From: CPC320 sp002336405
Lineage (GTDB): Bacteria > Pseudomonadota > Alphaproteobacteria > Rhodobacterales > Rhodobacteraceae
Direction of reading: 5' to 3'
Assembly: GCA_949372595.1 (NCBI GenBank)
Contig: CASIAN010000008.1
Coordinates: forward strand, 186,001 to 250,000
Length of the DNA stretch: 64,000 nucleotides
Part shown: positions 37,084 to 45,684 of the stretch, piece after piece
How positions within the stretch are numbered: position 1 is the stretch's first letter
Layout of the letters: every line of letters starts with the position of its first letter
Program-made: the position numbers and the translations under genes
Notes under the pieces: model-generated
What the model saw: the letters and a program-made list of their open reading frames with translations, nothing else
Database searches by the model: none
Told to the model about the DNA's origin: nothing

Positions 37084-37284
37084 TCAACTCTTGCTCCCGT
37101 CCGTCAGATCCGTTGCGATGAGGGCTTGGACCGCATCGGTTTCTGGCCTGCAGTACCGCGCAGTACCCCCCCCTGCCAGACCGGTCGGGTCTCGCTTTTT
37201 CTCATGCACATTCTGTTTCACTAAGCGAGCTAATCGCAAAACGAATTGTTCTTTGCGCTTCCCTTTCTTGAAAAGGTTTAGCAT
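37084..37284 (-). CDS. Possible small basic protein upstream of the unknown gene
   Basis: A 66-residue frame with a good ribosome-binding site (GGAG, 5 bases before the ATG at 37284). It ends 10 bases before the start of the 300-residue gene, so the two could be translated in series. The first half is strongly basic (MLNLFKKGKRKEQFVLRLAR); the second half is low in structure (TGLAGGGTARY). No family recognised. It could be a chance frame in the leader of the next gene. Confidence 0.42.
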   Translation of the reverse strand: MLNLFKKGKRKEQFVLRLARLVKQNVHEKKRDPTGLAGGGTARYCRPETDAVQALIATDLTDGSKS

Positions 37285-37346
37285 CGTTGCTCCGAGAATG
37301 TTTGGTCTTGATGGCTGTAGTCTGCTTATGAGTTCATGGCGATATT

Positions 37347-38084
37347 ATGGCGATTTTGTGCGGGAAAAATAATTTGGACAAATTTAATCATCTGGTTCAC
37401 ACCGACAGACTGCTGGTGCTTATCGGAGGGGGCCCCTGCGGTGCAGCAGATTTGGCTTTGGCCAAGGCGCAAAGTGATTGTTTTGTTGCGGCTGATGGGG
37501 GCGCAGATGCGCTTTTGGCGCATGATATCAAACCTGAGGCGGTGATTGGTGATCTAGATTCGATCAGCCCGTGGGCGCGCAGCCAGATTTCGCCCGACTG
37601 CCTGCATTTGATCGCTGAGCAGAACAGCACAGATTTCGAAAAATGTCTGAGTCATATTTCGGCGCCTTTGATCTTGGGACTGGGCTTTGCCGGTGGGCGA
37701 ATAGATCATCAGATGGCGGTATTTCACGGCCTTTTGCGGTATTGCCACCAGCGCTGCATGCTTCTGGGCGCGGAAGATGTGGTGTTTCTCGCGCCGCCAG
37801 AGATCTCGCTTGAGCTGCCAGAACAGACGCGGGTGTCGCTGTTTCCCATGGGGGCTGTGCAAGGGACTTCGGACGGGTTGTTTTGGCCGATTGATGGGTT
37901 GAGGTTTGAACCGGGTCAAACTATCGGCACCTCTAATCTGGCAAAGGGGCCGGTACATCTTAGGGTTTCGGCAGCTCAAATGCTGGTCATTCTGCCGCGC
38001 AGCTGTTTTGGCGTTGCGCTTGAGGCGTTGCTGGCGACAGAGTTTTCATGGCCGGAACACGACGGCGTAAAGGCCTGGCTTTAA
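37347..38084 (+). CDS. thiN: Thiamine pyrophosphokinase
   Basis: 245 residues. ADGGADALL, the Asp-rich GDLDSI, EQNSTDFEKCL and GGRIDHQMA motifs of the TPK catalytic domain are all there, followed by the beta-rich thiamine-binding part (GTSNLAKGPVHLRV). It converts thiamine to thiamine diphosphate with ATP. Start ATG 37347 has no strong Shine-Dalgarno; the first 20 residues are not conserved-looking, so the true start may be a little further in. Divergent from the unknown pair. Confidence 0.9.
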   Translation: MAILCGKNNLDKFNHLVHTDRLLVLIGGGPCGAADLALAKAQSDCFVAADGGADALLAHDIKPEAVIGDLDSISPWARSQISPDCLHLIAEQNSTDFEKCLSHISAPLILGLGFAGGRIDHQMAVFHGLLRYCHQRCMLLGAEDVVFLAPPEISLELPEQTRVSLFPMGAVQGTSDGLFWPIDGLRFEPGQTIGTSNLAKGPVHLRVSAAQMLVILPRSCFGVALEALLATEFSWPEHDGVKAWL

Positions 38085-38109
38085 AGGTGCGGTGCAGGTC
38101 TGCGCCGCA

Positions 38110-38157
38110 GGGACGTTTTGCTGTGGGGGCGTTTTGCTGTGCGGGCGTTTTGCTGAT
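38110..38157. repeat. 16-bp tandem repeat, three copies
   Basis: Three head-to-tail copies of about GGGGCGTTTTGCTGTG (38110-38125, 38126-38141, 38142-38157) with one or two differences each. Located in the 174-base gap between convergent thiN and the EamA transporter. A minisatellite-like array; no gene there. Confidence 0.8.
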
Positions 38158-38258
38158 GTTTTGGCGATAAAATATTATCTGGGCATGATGTTGTCAGAAA
38201 TCCGTGCTGTGTGCATGCCCCGGATGGGCACTGCAATTGTTCTATTCGCCCATTCGGG

Positions 38259-39206
38259 TTATTTGCCTGAGGCTTGGGCTACCTCGGTGAGACGTTCGCG
38301 GTGAAAAATATACAGCCCCGAGCCAACAACGATCACAACTCCGGTCAATGTCAGCAGATTTGGCAGATCGCCAAACACCAGATAGCCAAAGCCAACAGCG
38401 CTAACCATTTCCAGATAATGCAGTGGAGCCAGCGTGGCAGAGGGCGCAAATCGCAGCGCACAGGTGATCAGCATATGCGACAGGCTGGCAAAGATACCAA
38501 CGCCAAGCAGCCAAAGCCAAGCGATCCCCTGTGGCATTACTGGCGCAAGCAGCGGGCTCAGTGTCGGGTGATCGCTGAGATGCCCCCAAAGCAGCACAGG
38601 CAGGCACATCGCTGTCGCCAGTGTCGCAGTGTGTAGCTGCATGGGGACCGGCTCCATCTGGCGCGATAGACGGCGGGTCACCAGCATATAAAACGCAAAA
38701 GCCAGTGCGGTGCCCAAAGGAAACAGCGCCACCAAACCGAAGACGCTAAAGCTGGGTTGAATCACCAGCAACACGCCGGAAAACCCGATAACGCTTGCGC
38801 TGATCCGCCGCCGTCCCACCTGTTCGTTGAACAGCCACTTCCCCATAACGAGCAGGATGAACGGTTCGACAAAGACGATCGCTAATGCGTCGGCGATCGG
38901 CATCACCGCAATTGCGGCTACAAAGCAATAGGTTGCGAGGATAAGGAAAAAACCGCGTAGTGCCAGCAGGCCGAGAAGGGGGCGCGCAATGGTGATCGGG
39001 TGCCGCATCCACAGACAGATCGGCAGCATAATGACGCCCTGCAGCAAAAAGCGGGCAGTGGTAATTTGACTGACTGGAATTGTTGGCGATGCCAGCTTAG
39101 CCGCCACATCCAAAAGAGGTGCCACCGCGCAAAACCCCAACATCAGCGTGATGCCCAGCGTTACGCGGTCATCGAGCTGATTTATGTCAGAATTCTGCGA
39201 GGCCAT
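38259..39206 (-). CDS. EamA/DMT-family transporter
   Basis: 315 residues with ten hydrophobic segments in two EamA repeats; the charged RREL-like link typical of DMT exporters appears as LTEVAQASG at the end and RRRISASVIGFSGVLLV in the middle. Such proteins export amino acids or other metabolites, or act as permeases; the substrate cannot be told from sequence. Same strand as, and 28 bases downstream of, sdaA, so possibly an exporter related to amino acids. Confidence 0.85.
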   Translation of the reverse strand: MASQNSDINQLDDRVTLGITLMLGFCAVAPLLDVAAKLASPTIPVSQITTARFLLQGVIMLPICLWMRHPITIARPLLGLLALRGFFLILATYCFVAAIAVMPIADALAIVFVEPFILLVMGKWLFNEQVGRRRISASVIGFSGVLLVIQPSFSVFGLVALFPLGTALAFAFYMLVTRRLSRQMEPVPMQLHTATLATAMCLPVLLWGHLSDHPTLSPLLAPVMPQGIAWLWLLGVGIFASLSHMLITCALRFAPSATLAPLHYLEMVSAVGFGYLVFGDLPNLLTLTGVVIVVGSGLYIFHRERLTEVAQASGK

Positions 39207-39234
39207 CTGTGTGCTGACTTGTGTGATCTAACGC

Positions 39235-40623
39235 TTAGCAATTTGGCACATTGACGGCCAATCCGCCCAATGAGGTCTCTTTGTACTTTTCGCTCATATC
39301 CAGCCCCGTTTGCCGCATCGTCTCAATACAGGCATCCAGCGGCACGATATGAGTGCCATCACCGCGCAGCGCTAAGCTGGCCGCCGAGACTGCTTTGATT
39401 GCCCCCAGCCCATTCCGCTCAATACATGGAATTTGCACCAGTCCTTTGACCGGATCGCAACTCATTCCGAGATGGTGCTCAAGCGCAATTTCAGCGGCGT
39501 TTTCGATCTGCTCCGGACTGCCGCCCAAGACCGCGCAAAATCCGGCAGCAGCCATTGCGGCGGCGCTGCCGACCTCAGCCTGACATCCTGCCTCGGCGCC
39601 GCTGATGCTGGCGTTATATTTCACCAAGCCGCCAATGGCGGCGGCGGTCAGCAGGAACTCTTCTATTTTAGTGGTTGTCGCGCCGGGCACGTGATCCAAG
39701 TAATAGCGTAGTACCGCTGGGACAACACCGGCCGCGCCATTTGTGGGTGCTGTCACAACCTGGCCACCGGCAGCGTTCTCCTCATTTACGGCCATGGCAT
39801 ACAGGCTCATCCAGTCATTGGTGGTATGTGGCGGAGTTAGGTTCATGCCGCGCTCGGCGCACAGAGCCTCATGCAGGCCCTTGGCACGGCGTTTCACATT
39901 CAACCCCCCTGGCAGAATGCCCTGTTGATCCATGCCGCGGTCGATGCAATCGGACATGACCTGCCAAATGCGGTGGATACCACCGCTCATAGTGCCATTG
40001 TCTGTATGGCAAAGCTCGTTTGCCCGTTTCATCACGGCAATGGATTTTCCGGATGTTTTGGCCATTTGCAGCATCTCGTTGGCCGATTTGAAAGGATAGG
40101 GTGTGACGACTTCTGTGGTATTGCTGGTTTTATCACCGGCAAGATCTGCGGCCAATTCTGCGGCCGTCAGCACAAAACCACCACCAACAGAGTAATAGGT
40201 TTCCTGCAGCAGGGTATCGCCCTGTTTGTCGGTTGCGGTCAGGATCATGCCATTGGCATGGCCGGGCAGGCTGGGGCCAAAATCAAATACAAGATCGTTT
40301 TTCGGGTTGAACTGCAACACCGGCAGGCCCGGGGGAGTGACTGTTTTGTTATCTCGGATTTCGTTGTAGGCGACTTCGGCCCGCGCGTGATCATAGCGAT
40401 CTGGCTCGAACCCTGCCAAGCCCAAGACGATGGCGCGATCAGTGGCGTGACCGATCCCAGTAAAGGCCAGAGATCCGTGTATCGAGGCATTGAGCCCGTG
40501 AAATGCAAAGGGCGCCGCGCGCATTGTGTCTAAAAATCGCGCCGCAGCCGTCATTGGCCCCATCGTATGCGACGAAGAGGGGCCGATGCCGACCTTGAAC
40601 ATATCAAAAACTGACAGAAACAT
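39235..40623 (-). CDS. sdaA: L-serine ammonia-lyase (L-serine dehydratase, Fe-S type)
   Basis: 462 residues, single-chain type. N-terminal SVFDMFKVGIGPSSSHTMGP, and cysteines for the labile [4Fe-4S] cluster in SGAEAGCQAEVG, GMSCDPVKG and PCIERN. It deaminates L-serine to pyruvate and ammonia. The frame has a GTG one codon before the ATG at 40623; I use the ATG. The EamA transporter follows on the same strand. Confidence 0.94.
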   Translation of the reverse strand: MFLSVFDMFKVGIGPSSSHTMGPMTAAARFLDTMRAAPFAFHGLNASIHGSLAFTGIGHATDRAIVLGLAGFEPDRYDHARAEVAYNEIRDNKTVTPPGLPVLQFNPKNDLVFDFGPSLPGHANGMILTATDKQGDTLLQETYYSVGGGFVLTAAELAADLAGDKTSNTTEVVTPYPFKSANEMLQMAKTSGKSIAVMKRANELCHTDNGTMSGGIHRIWQVMSDCIDRGMDQQGILPGGLNVKRRAKGLHEALCAERGMNLTPPHTTNDWMSLYAMAVNEENAAGGQVVTAPTNGAAGVVPAVLRYYLDHVPGATTTKIEEFLLTAAAIGGLVKYNASISGAEAGCQAEVGSAAAMAAAGFCAVLGGSPEQIENAAEIALEHHLGMSCDPVKGLVQIPCIERNGLGAIKAVSAASLALRGDGTHIVPLDACIETMRQTGLDMSEKYKETSLGGLAVNVPNC

Positions 40624-41125
40624 CACAGAGTGCTTTCTTGCGATTTTAGGGCTGTTGATTGCCCACGCATGTCTGGTTAAAATTTTGACACGCCTGCGTA
40701 AAGCGAAAAAGCGTACAAAGCAGGTGGCTTGTGTGCTGTTTACAGGGTGCCTTTTGTTGTTTTGCCCACCGTTGCGGGCGTGATTATCAGATCAGATGTT
40801 CTGGCGTTGCAGGCAAGGGTTGATTGGCGTGTTTGACCTGTCTGTGTTCAAATGACAGGTCTGGTGGATTTTGATGGGTAAAAAACGACCTAATGGCGAC
40901 TATTTTGCCCACAATAGGCCTTGGATTATCGGTGCAATCATTTTTTTCCAGTCCGGGTTTGTGGCTGGTTCTTGATGGCTGTTTGGGTGTGGATGCTTTT
41001 GTTTGCTTGATCGGCTGGTGAGGCGTGGTGCTGATGGCACGTTACCATCTGACGATCGGGCGATTGCCCCTCGCACCCAGAGCATAAGTTACATATAAGC
41101 TGCTCAACAGTAACGGAGACGTTTT
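40624..41125. other. Gap of about 500 bases between sdaA and rpiA, with a perfect inverted repeat
   Basis: No convincing gene. GACCTGTC (40835-40842) and GACAGGTC (40854-40861) form a perfect 8-base inverted repeat around an 11-base spacer. It is not followed by a T tract, so an operator or processed leader is as likely as a terminator. The divergent sdaA and rpiA promoters must lie here; CATATAA at 41091-41097 is a possible -10 element for rpiA. Confidence 0.5.
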
Positions 41126-41851
41126 ATGACTGAACCTTTATCACCGGATGACTGCGCGAAATTCGCGGCCGCCAAGCGGGCCTCGGAGTTGATTGAACCC
41201 GGTATGCGGGTCGGTCTTGGCACAGGCAGCACAGCGGCCTTTCTGGTGCGTTGTCTTGGTGACAGGGTGCGTGACGAGGGGCTGAATATCAAAGGTGTGC
41301 CAACGTCGAGCCGCACGGCGCAACTGGCGCGTGAAGTCGGCATTGAAGTGTTGACACTTGAACAGTTGCCGCAGCTTGATTTGACAATTGATGGCGCAGA
41401 TGAGTTTGATCCCGATCTCAACCTGATCAAGGGCGGCGGGGGTGCGCTGTTGCAGGAAAAAATTGTTGCTATGGCCAGTGATAAAATGGTTGTCATCACT
41501 GATGCCAGCAAAAGCGTTGATACGCTTGGAGCGTTTGCCCTGCCGGTCGAAGTGCTGAAATTTGGCTGGCAGACAAGCCATGAGCTGATCAAAAACCGAC
41601 TTGACGCGCTGGGCTTTGGCGACAGACAGATTGCGAGACGGATGTCTGGAGAGACCCCATATGTCACAGATGAAGGCAATTACATCCTTGATCTGCAATT
41701 GGGGCACATCGGCGATGCACCGGAGTTGGCGCTGCGGCTGAATCAGATCCCCGGCGTTGTCGAGAACGGTTTGTTTATCGGTATTTGTGCACAGGTGATT
41801 ATAGGGTATCCGGATGGCACTACATCGGAACGGGGCCACTCAGATGGCTGA
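41126..41851 (+). CDS. rpiA: Ribose-5-phosphate isomerase A
   Basis: 241 residues. GLGTGSTAAFLVRCLG, TIDGADEFDPDLNLIKGGGG (catalytic Asp and the phosphate loop) and the lysine-containing LLQEKIVA. It interconverts ribose-5-phosphate and ribulose-5-phosphate. ATG 41126 has GGAGA upstream. Ninety bases before glutathione reductase on the same strand; the pair is common in related genomes. Confidence 0.95.
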   Translation: MTEPLSPDDCAKFAAAKRASELIEPGMRVGLGTGSTAAFLVRCLGDRVRDEGLNIKGVPTSSRTAQLAREVGIEVLTLEQLPQLDLTIDGADEFDPDLNLIKGGGGALLQEKIVAMASDKMVVITDASKSVDTLGAFALPVEVLKFGWQTSHELIKNRLDALGFGDRQIARRMSGETPYVTDEGNYILDLQLGHIGDAPELALRLNQIPGVVENGLFIGICAQVIIGYPDGTTSERGHSDG

Positions 41852-41941
41852 GCTGGCTCTGGTGTGGCGATTTCTGGACCATAAGTATTTAAATAATTTC
41901 TGGATTGGTATTGGTCTGGATTGGCATTAGGAAGGACGACG

Positions 41942-43300
41942 ATGACTTTTGATTATGATCTTTTTGTGATTGGCGGTGGCTCTGGTGGCGTGCGTTCGGC
42001 GCGGGTTGCGGCGGGAGAAACCGGTGCAAAAGTGGGTTTGGCCGAACAGAGCCGTTATGGCGGAACTTGCGTTATTCGCGGCTGCGTGCCTAAGAAATTA
42101 ATGGTCTTTGCCAGCGAGTTTTCGGTGATGACCGAACAGGCACAGGCTTACGGTTGGCCGGTTCAGAGCGGTCCGTTCAACTGGGCGTCCTTTCAAACCA
42201 AACTCGATGCCGAATTGGACCGCCTCGAGGGGGTTTACCGTTCTATCCTTGCAAAAGCTGGCGTTGAAACGTTCGATATGGCTGCCAAACTGGTCGAGCC
42301 GCATGTTGTGGAATTGGCCGATGGAACCCGAAAAACCGCCAAACACATCCTCTTGGCAGTCGGCGGGCGGCCGGTAAGACCCGACATTCCGGGGGCTGAA
42401 CTTGCGATCACATCTAACGAAATTTTCAGTCTGCAGCAGCTGCCAAAGTCGATGTTGATCATCGGTGGCGGATATATTGCCAGCGAATTTGCGGGTATCA
42501 TGACTGGTCTCGGTGTTGCGACAACGCAATTTTACCGAGGTGAACAGATTTTGCGCGGGTTTGACGATGAGGCCCGCGGTCTGGTGACCGATGGCATGCG
42601 CGTGCGTGGGGTGGATCTGCGGTTGGCCACCAATGCGACTTCGCTCAGACGTGAGGGCGATGGGATTCGTGTTGTGGCCACAGACGGCACCGAAGCGGTT
42701 TATGATCAGGTGATGTTCGCCACCGGCCGGCGGCCAAATACTGACACGCTTGGACTTGCAGGGCTTGAGCTTCCACTGAGCGCGAACGGCGCGGTGATCG
42801 TGGATGACTATTCTCAGACTGCTATCCCCTCAATCTATGCGGTTGGCGATGTCACAGACCGGGTGAACCTGACCCCTGTGGCGATACAAGAAGGCATGGC
42901 GTTTGTGAAAACAGTCTTTCAGGGCGTGCCGACAAAACCTGATCACGATCTGATCCCGACCGCGATTTTCACCCAACCAGAGTTTGGCACGATTGGGCTG
43001 TCCGAAGAGGCGGCGCAGGCGACCTGCCCAATCAAGGTATATGCCACAACTTTCCGCTCCATGCGGGAAAGTTTTGGTGGCGGGCAAGAAAAATCTTTGC
43101 TGAAATTGATCACTGAGGCTGCCACTGACAAGGTTATCGGGTGTCATATTGTCGCTCCTGCGGCGGGCGAAATGATCCAACTCATTGGTGTTGCTATCAA
43201 AATGGGTGCGACCAAAGCTGATTTTGACCGAACCATGGCGGTTCATCCCACTTTGTCAGAAGAATTGGTAACAATGGGTGGACCTGTCAGGATGGGTTGA
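41942..43300 (+). CDS. gor: Glutathione-disulfide reductase
   Basis: 452 residues. FAD-binding GGGSGGVRSARVA, redox-active disulfide GGTCVIRGCVPKK, NAD(P)-binding GGGYIASEFAGIM and the C-terminal catalytic HPTLSEE. The GxxC(V)xRGC form is that of glutathione reductases. ATG 41942 has AGGAAGGA upstream; the frame is open to 41921 without a site. Confidence 0.93.
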   Translation: MTFDYDLFVIGGGSGGVRSARVAAGETGAKVGLAEQSRYGGTCVIRGCVPKKLMVFASEFSVMTEQAQAYGWPVQSGPFNWASFQTKLDAELDRLEGVYRSILAKAGVETFDMAAKLVEPHVVELADGTRKTAKHILLAVGGRPVRPDIPGAELAITSNEIFSLQQLPKSMLIIGGGYIASEFAGIMTGLGVATTQFYRGEQILRGFDDEARGLVTDGMRVRGVDLRLATNATSLRREGDGIRVVATDGTEAVYDQVMFATGRRPNTDTLGLAGLELPLSANGAVIVDDYSQTAIPSIYAVGDVTDRVNLTPVAIQEGMAFVKTVFQGVPTKPDHDLIPTAIFTQPEFGTIGLSEEAAQATCPIKVYATTFRSMRESFGGGQEKSLLKLITEAATDKVIGCHIVAPAAGEMIQLIGVAIKMGATKADFDRTMAVHPTLSEELVTMGGPVRMG

Positions 43301-43364
43301 AATTTCTGCAAATCTAACCAATTAGAGTGAAGGCAACCACGCGGTGAGCAAAAGGATAGTATTT

Positions 43365-44477
43365 ATGACGGGTAACAACGGCGGCCCTTGGGGCGGCGGC
43401 AATCGGGGCAACAGCGGCAATGGCAAACGCCCTGCGGGTGAGACGCCGCAGATCCCCGAAATCGACGAGTTGGTCAAAAAGGGCCAAGAACAGCTTCGTG
43501 TGATGCTGGGGGGGCGCGGTGGCGGAACGGGCGGTGGCTCAGATCAAGGCGGGCCGGTTGGGCCGGCCTTTACCAAAGGCACTGTTGGCCTTGCGGCATT
43601 GGTCGCTTTCGCTCTGTGGGCTATGGCCAGTTTCTATACTGTCAAACCCGAAGAGCAATCGGTTGAATTGTTCTTGGGTAAATATTCGGCGACCGGCAAC
43701 CCGGGACTTAACTTTGCGCCTTGGCCGTTGGTTACGGCCGAAGTCTTGCCCGTCCGTCGCGAACAGTCCGAAGATATTGGTGTGGGCGGCAGCGGCAGTG
43801 ATGCGGGTCTAATGCTGACTGGAGACGAAAATATCGTCGACATCGACTTTCAAGTGGTCTGGAACATAAATGATCCGGCGAAATTCCTGTTTAATTTGCG
43901 CGATGCTCGCGTAACGATCCGCGCAGTTTCCGAATCGGCCATGCGTGAGATTATCGCCCAGTCCGAACTGGCACCGATTTTGAACCGTGACCGGGCTTCG
44001 ATTGCCGGTCGTTTGAAAGATTTGATCCAAGACACGCTGGACAGCTATAACAGCGGCGTCAATGTGGTGCGGGTCAATTTCGACAAAGCGGATCCACCCA
44101 AAGAAGTGATCGACGCCTTCCGAGACGTGCAGGATGCCGAACAAGAACGCGACCGTTTGAAAAAGCAGGCAGATGCATACGCCAACCGAATTTTGGCACA
44201 AGCTCGTGGTGAAAAATTCCAAGTTCTGGAAGAAGCAGAGGGTTATCGCGCTCAGGTCATCAACCAAGCCGAAGGTGAGGCCAGCCGTTTCTTGGCGGTA
44301 TTGACCGAATATGCAAAAGCGCCAGACGTCACCCGCAAGCGGCTGTATCTGGAAACGATGGAAGAAGTCTTGGGACGTGTTGATAAAATTATCGTTGATG
44401 ATCAAATCGGGGGACAGGGCATAGTGCCATATCTGCCGCTGAATGAACTGAACCGTGCCGCAGGAGGGAAAAAGTAA
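43365..44477 (+). CDS. hflK: HflK, membrane SPFH-domain subunit of the FtsH-associated complex
   Basis: About 370 residues. Gly/Asn-rich N-terminus (GNNGGPWGGGNRGNSG), one membrane helix (VGLAALVAFALWAMASFY), an SPFH/band-7 domain with VEQSV-like EEQSVELFLG, and a long helical tail (DVQDAEQERDRLKKQADAY). With HflC it forms a periplasmic cage round FtsH. ATG 43365 has AAAAGGA 9 bases upstream; an in-frame GTG at 43344 is less likely. Its stop overlaps hflC. Confidence 0.93.
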   Translation: MTGNNGGPWGGGNRGNSGNGKRPAGETPQIPEIDELVKKGQEQLRVMLGGRGGGTGGGSDQGGPVGPAFTKGTVGLAALVAFALWAMASFYTVKPEEQSVELFLGKYSATGNPGLNFAPWPLVTAEVLPVRREQSEDIGVGGSGSDAGLMLTGDENIVDIDFQVVWNINDPAKFLFNLRDARVTIRAVSESAMREIIAQSELAPILNRDRASIAGRLKDLIQDTLDSYNSGVNVVRVNFDKADPPKEVIDAFRDVQDAEQERDRLKKQADAYANRILAQARGEKFQVLEEAEGYRAQVINQAEGEASRFLAVLTEYAKAPDVTRKRLYLETMEEVLGRVDKIIVDDQIGGQGIVPYLPLNELNRAAGGKK

Positions 44478-45349
44478 TGGGTAAAGCAGCCTTAACACTG
44501 CCAGTTATTGCAGTTGCTCTGATCGGCATACTATCGTCGGTTTTTATTGTAGACGAGCGCGAAACTGCACTTGTATTACAGTTCGGTCGGATCGTGTCGG
44601 TCAAAACCGAACCCGGACTAGCGTTTAAAATTCCGCTGATACAAGAAGTCGTGCGCTATGATTCGCGCATCCTTAGCCGCGATATCGACCCGTTAGAGGT
44701 CACACCACTGGATGATCGTCGTCTGATGGTAGATGCGTTTGCGCGCTATCGGATCATCGATGTGAACCAGTTCCGTCAAGCGGTGGGCGTCGGGGGTATT
44801 CCCGTTGCGGAAAACCGCCTGGATTCGATCCTGAAGGCACAGATACGTCAAATTCTCGGCTCTGTTTCATCCAATGACATCCTAAGTGAAGACCGCGCGG
44901 CGCTTATGTTGCGTATCCGGAACGGTGCGATTGAGGATTCCGCTGCTTTGGGGGTTGAAATCATCGATGTACGTCTCAAAAGAACAGACTTACCCGACAA
45001 CAACCTGGCAGCGACCTTTGCGCGGATGCGGGCCGAGCGTGAACGCGAAGCCGCGGACGAGATTGCGCGCGGGAACGAGGCGGCACAAGAGGTGCGGGCT
45101 TCGGCTGATCGGACCCAGCTTGAGATCGTCTCGGACGCCAAGCGTCAGTCAGAGATCATTCGCGGTGAAGCTGATGCCAAGCGCAATGCGATATTTGCCG
45201 AGGCGTTTGGGGCCGATCCAGAGTTCTTTGAATTCTACCGGTCACTGGCGGCCTATCGCGTGTCGCTCAAAAGTGGCAACTCTACGATGGTCATGTCGCC
45301 CAACAGCGAGTTTTTTGATTACCTGAAAAGCGACCAACCGCGCAAATGA
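44477..45349 (+). CDS. hflC: HflC, partner of HflK
   Basis: 290 residues. N-terminal membrane helix (LPVIAVALIGILSSVFIV), DERETALVLQFG, SPFH domain and the helical tail AEREREAADEIARGNEAAQE. Start at the last base of the hflK stop (TAATG), with AGGAGG upstream. ATGA overlap with the next small gene. Confidence 0.95.
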   Translation: MGKAALTLPVIAVALIGILSSVFIVDERETALVLQFGRIVSVKTEPGLAFKIPLIQEVVRYDSRILSRDIDPLEVTPLDDRRLMVDAFARYRIIDVNQFRQAVGVGGIPVAENRLDSILKAQIRQILGSVSSNDILSEDRAALMLRIRNGAIEDSAALGVEIIDVRLKRTDLPDNNLAATFARMRAEREREAADEIARGNEAAQEVRASADRTQLEIVSDAKRQSEIIRGEADAKRNAIFAEAFGADPEFFEFYRSLAAYRVSLKSGNSTMVMSPNSEFFDYLKSDQPRK

Positions 45350-45543
45350 TTGCGGTCACTTTATTGGCCATTGGCCTTGTATTGATTGTGGAGGGGCTGG
45401 TCTATGCACTGGCCCCTTCGCTTATTGAAGATCTGCTTGATATGCTGCGAGCCCTGCCGTTGGAAACCCGGCGGATGATGGGGTTGGCGGCACTTGCGGC
45501 GGGCGTTGCGTTGGTTTGGCTGGCTAAATCGCTTGGAGCCTAG
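45346..45543 (+). CDS. DUF2065 small membrane protein
   Basis: 65 residues with two hydrophobic helices (VTLLAIGLVLIVEGLVYAL and MGLAALAAGVALVWLA) joined by a charged loop with LPLETRRM. This is the DUF2065 family, commonly encoded directly after hflC. ATGA overlap with hflC. Function unknown; likely part of the HflKC-FtsH system by position. Confidence 0.85.
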   Translation: MIAVTLLAIGLVLIVEGLVYALAPSLIEDLLDMLRALPLETRRMMGLAALAAGVALVWLAKSLGA

Positions 45544-45684
45544 GGTTTAGCGATTAATTATCGTTCACATGGTTGTGAAAAATGCGCTGAAAGATTGTGT
45601 TATCGAAACTTCCACCTACATAGTCAGTAAGAATAGTTGTTCAAACTGAGCATCATTGAATTTATGGCAAAGGGAGCAGTTCTG

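Noticed and set aside
38092..38304. 70-codon frame downstream of thiN
   Set aside because: It is made by the tandem repeat and runs into the convergent EamA gene; no ribosome-binding site.
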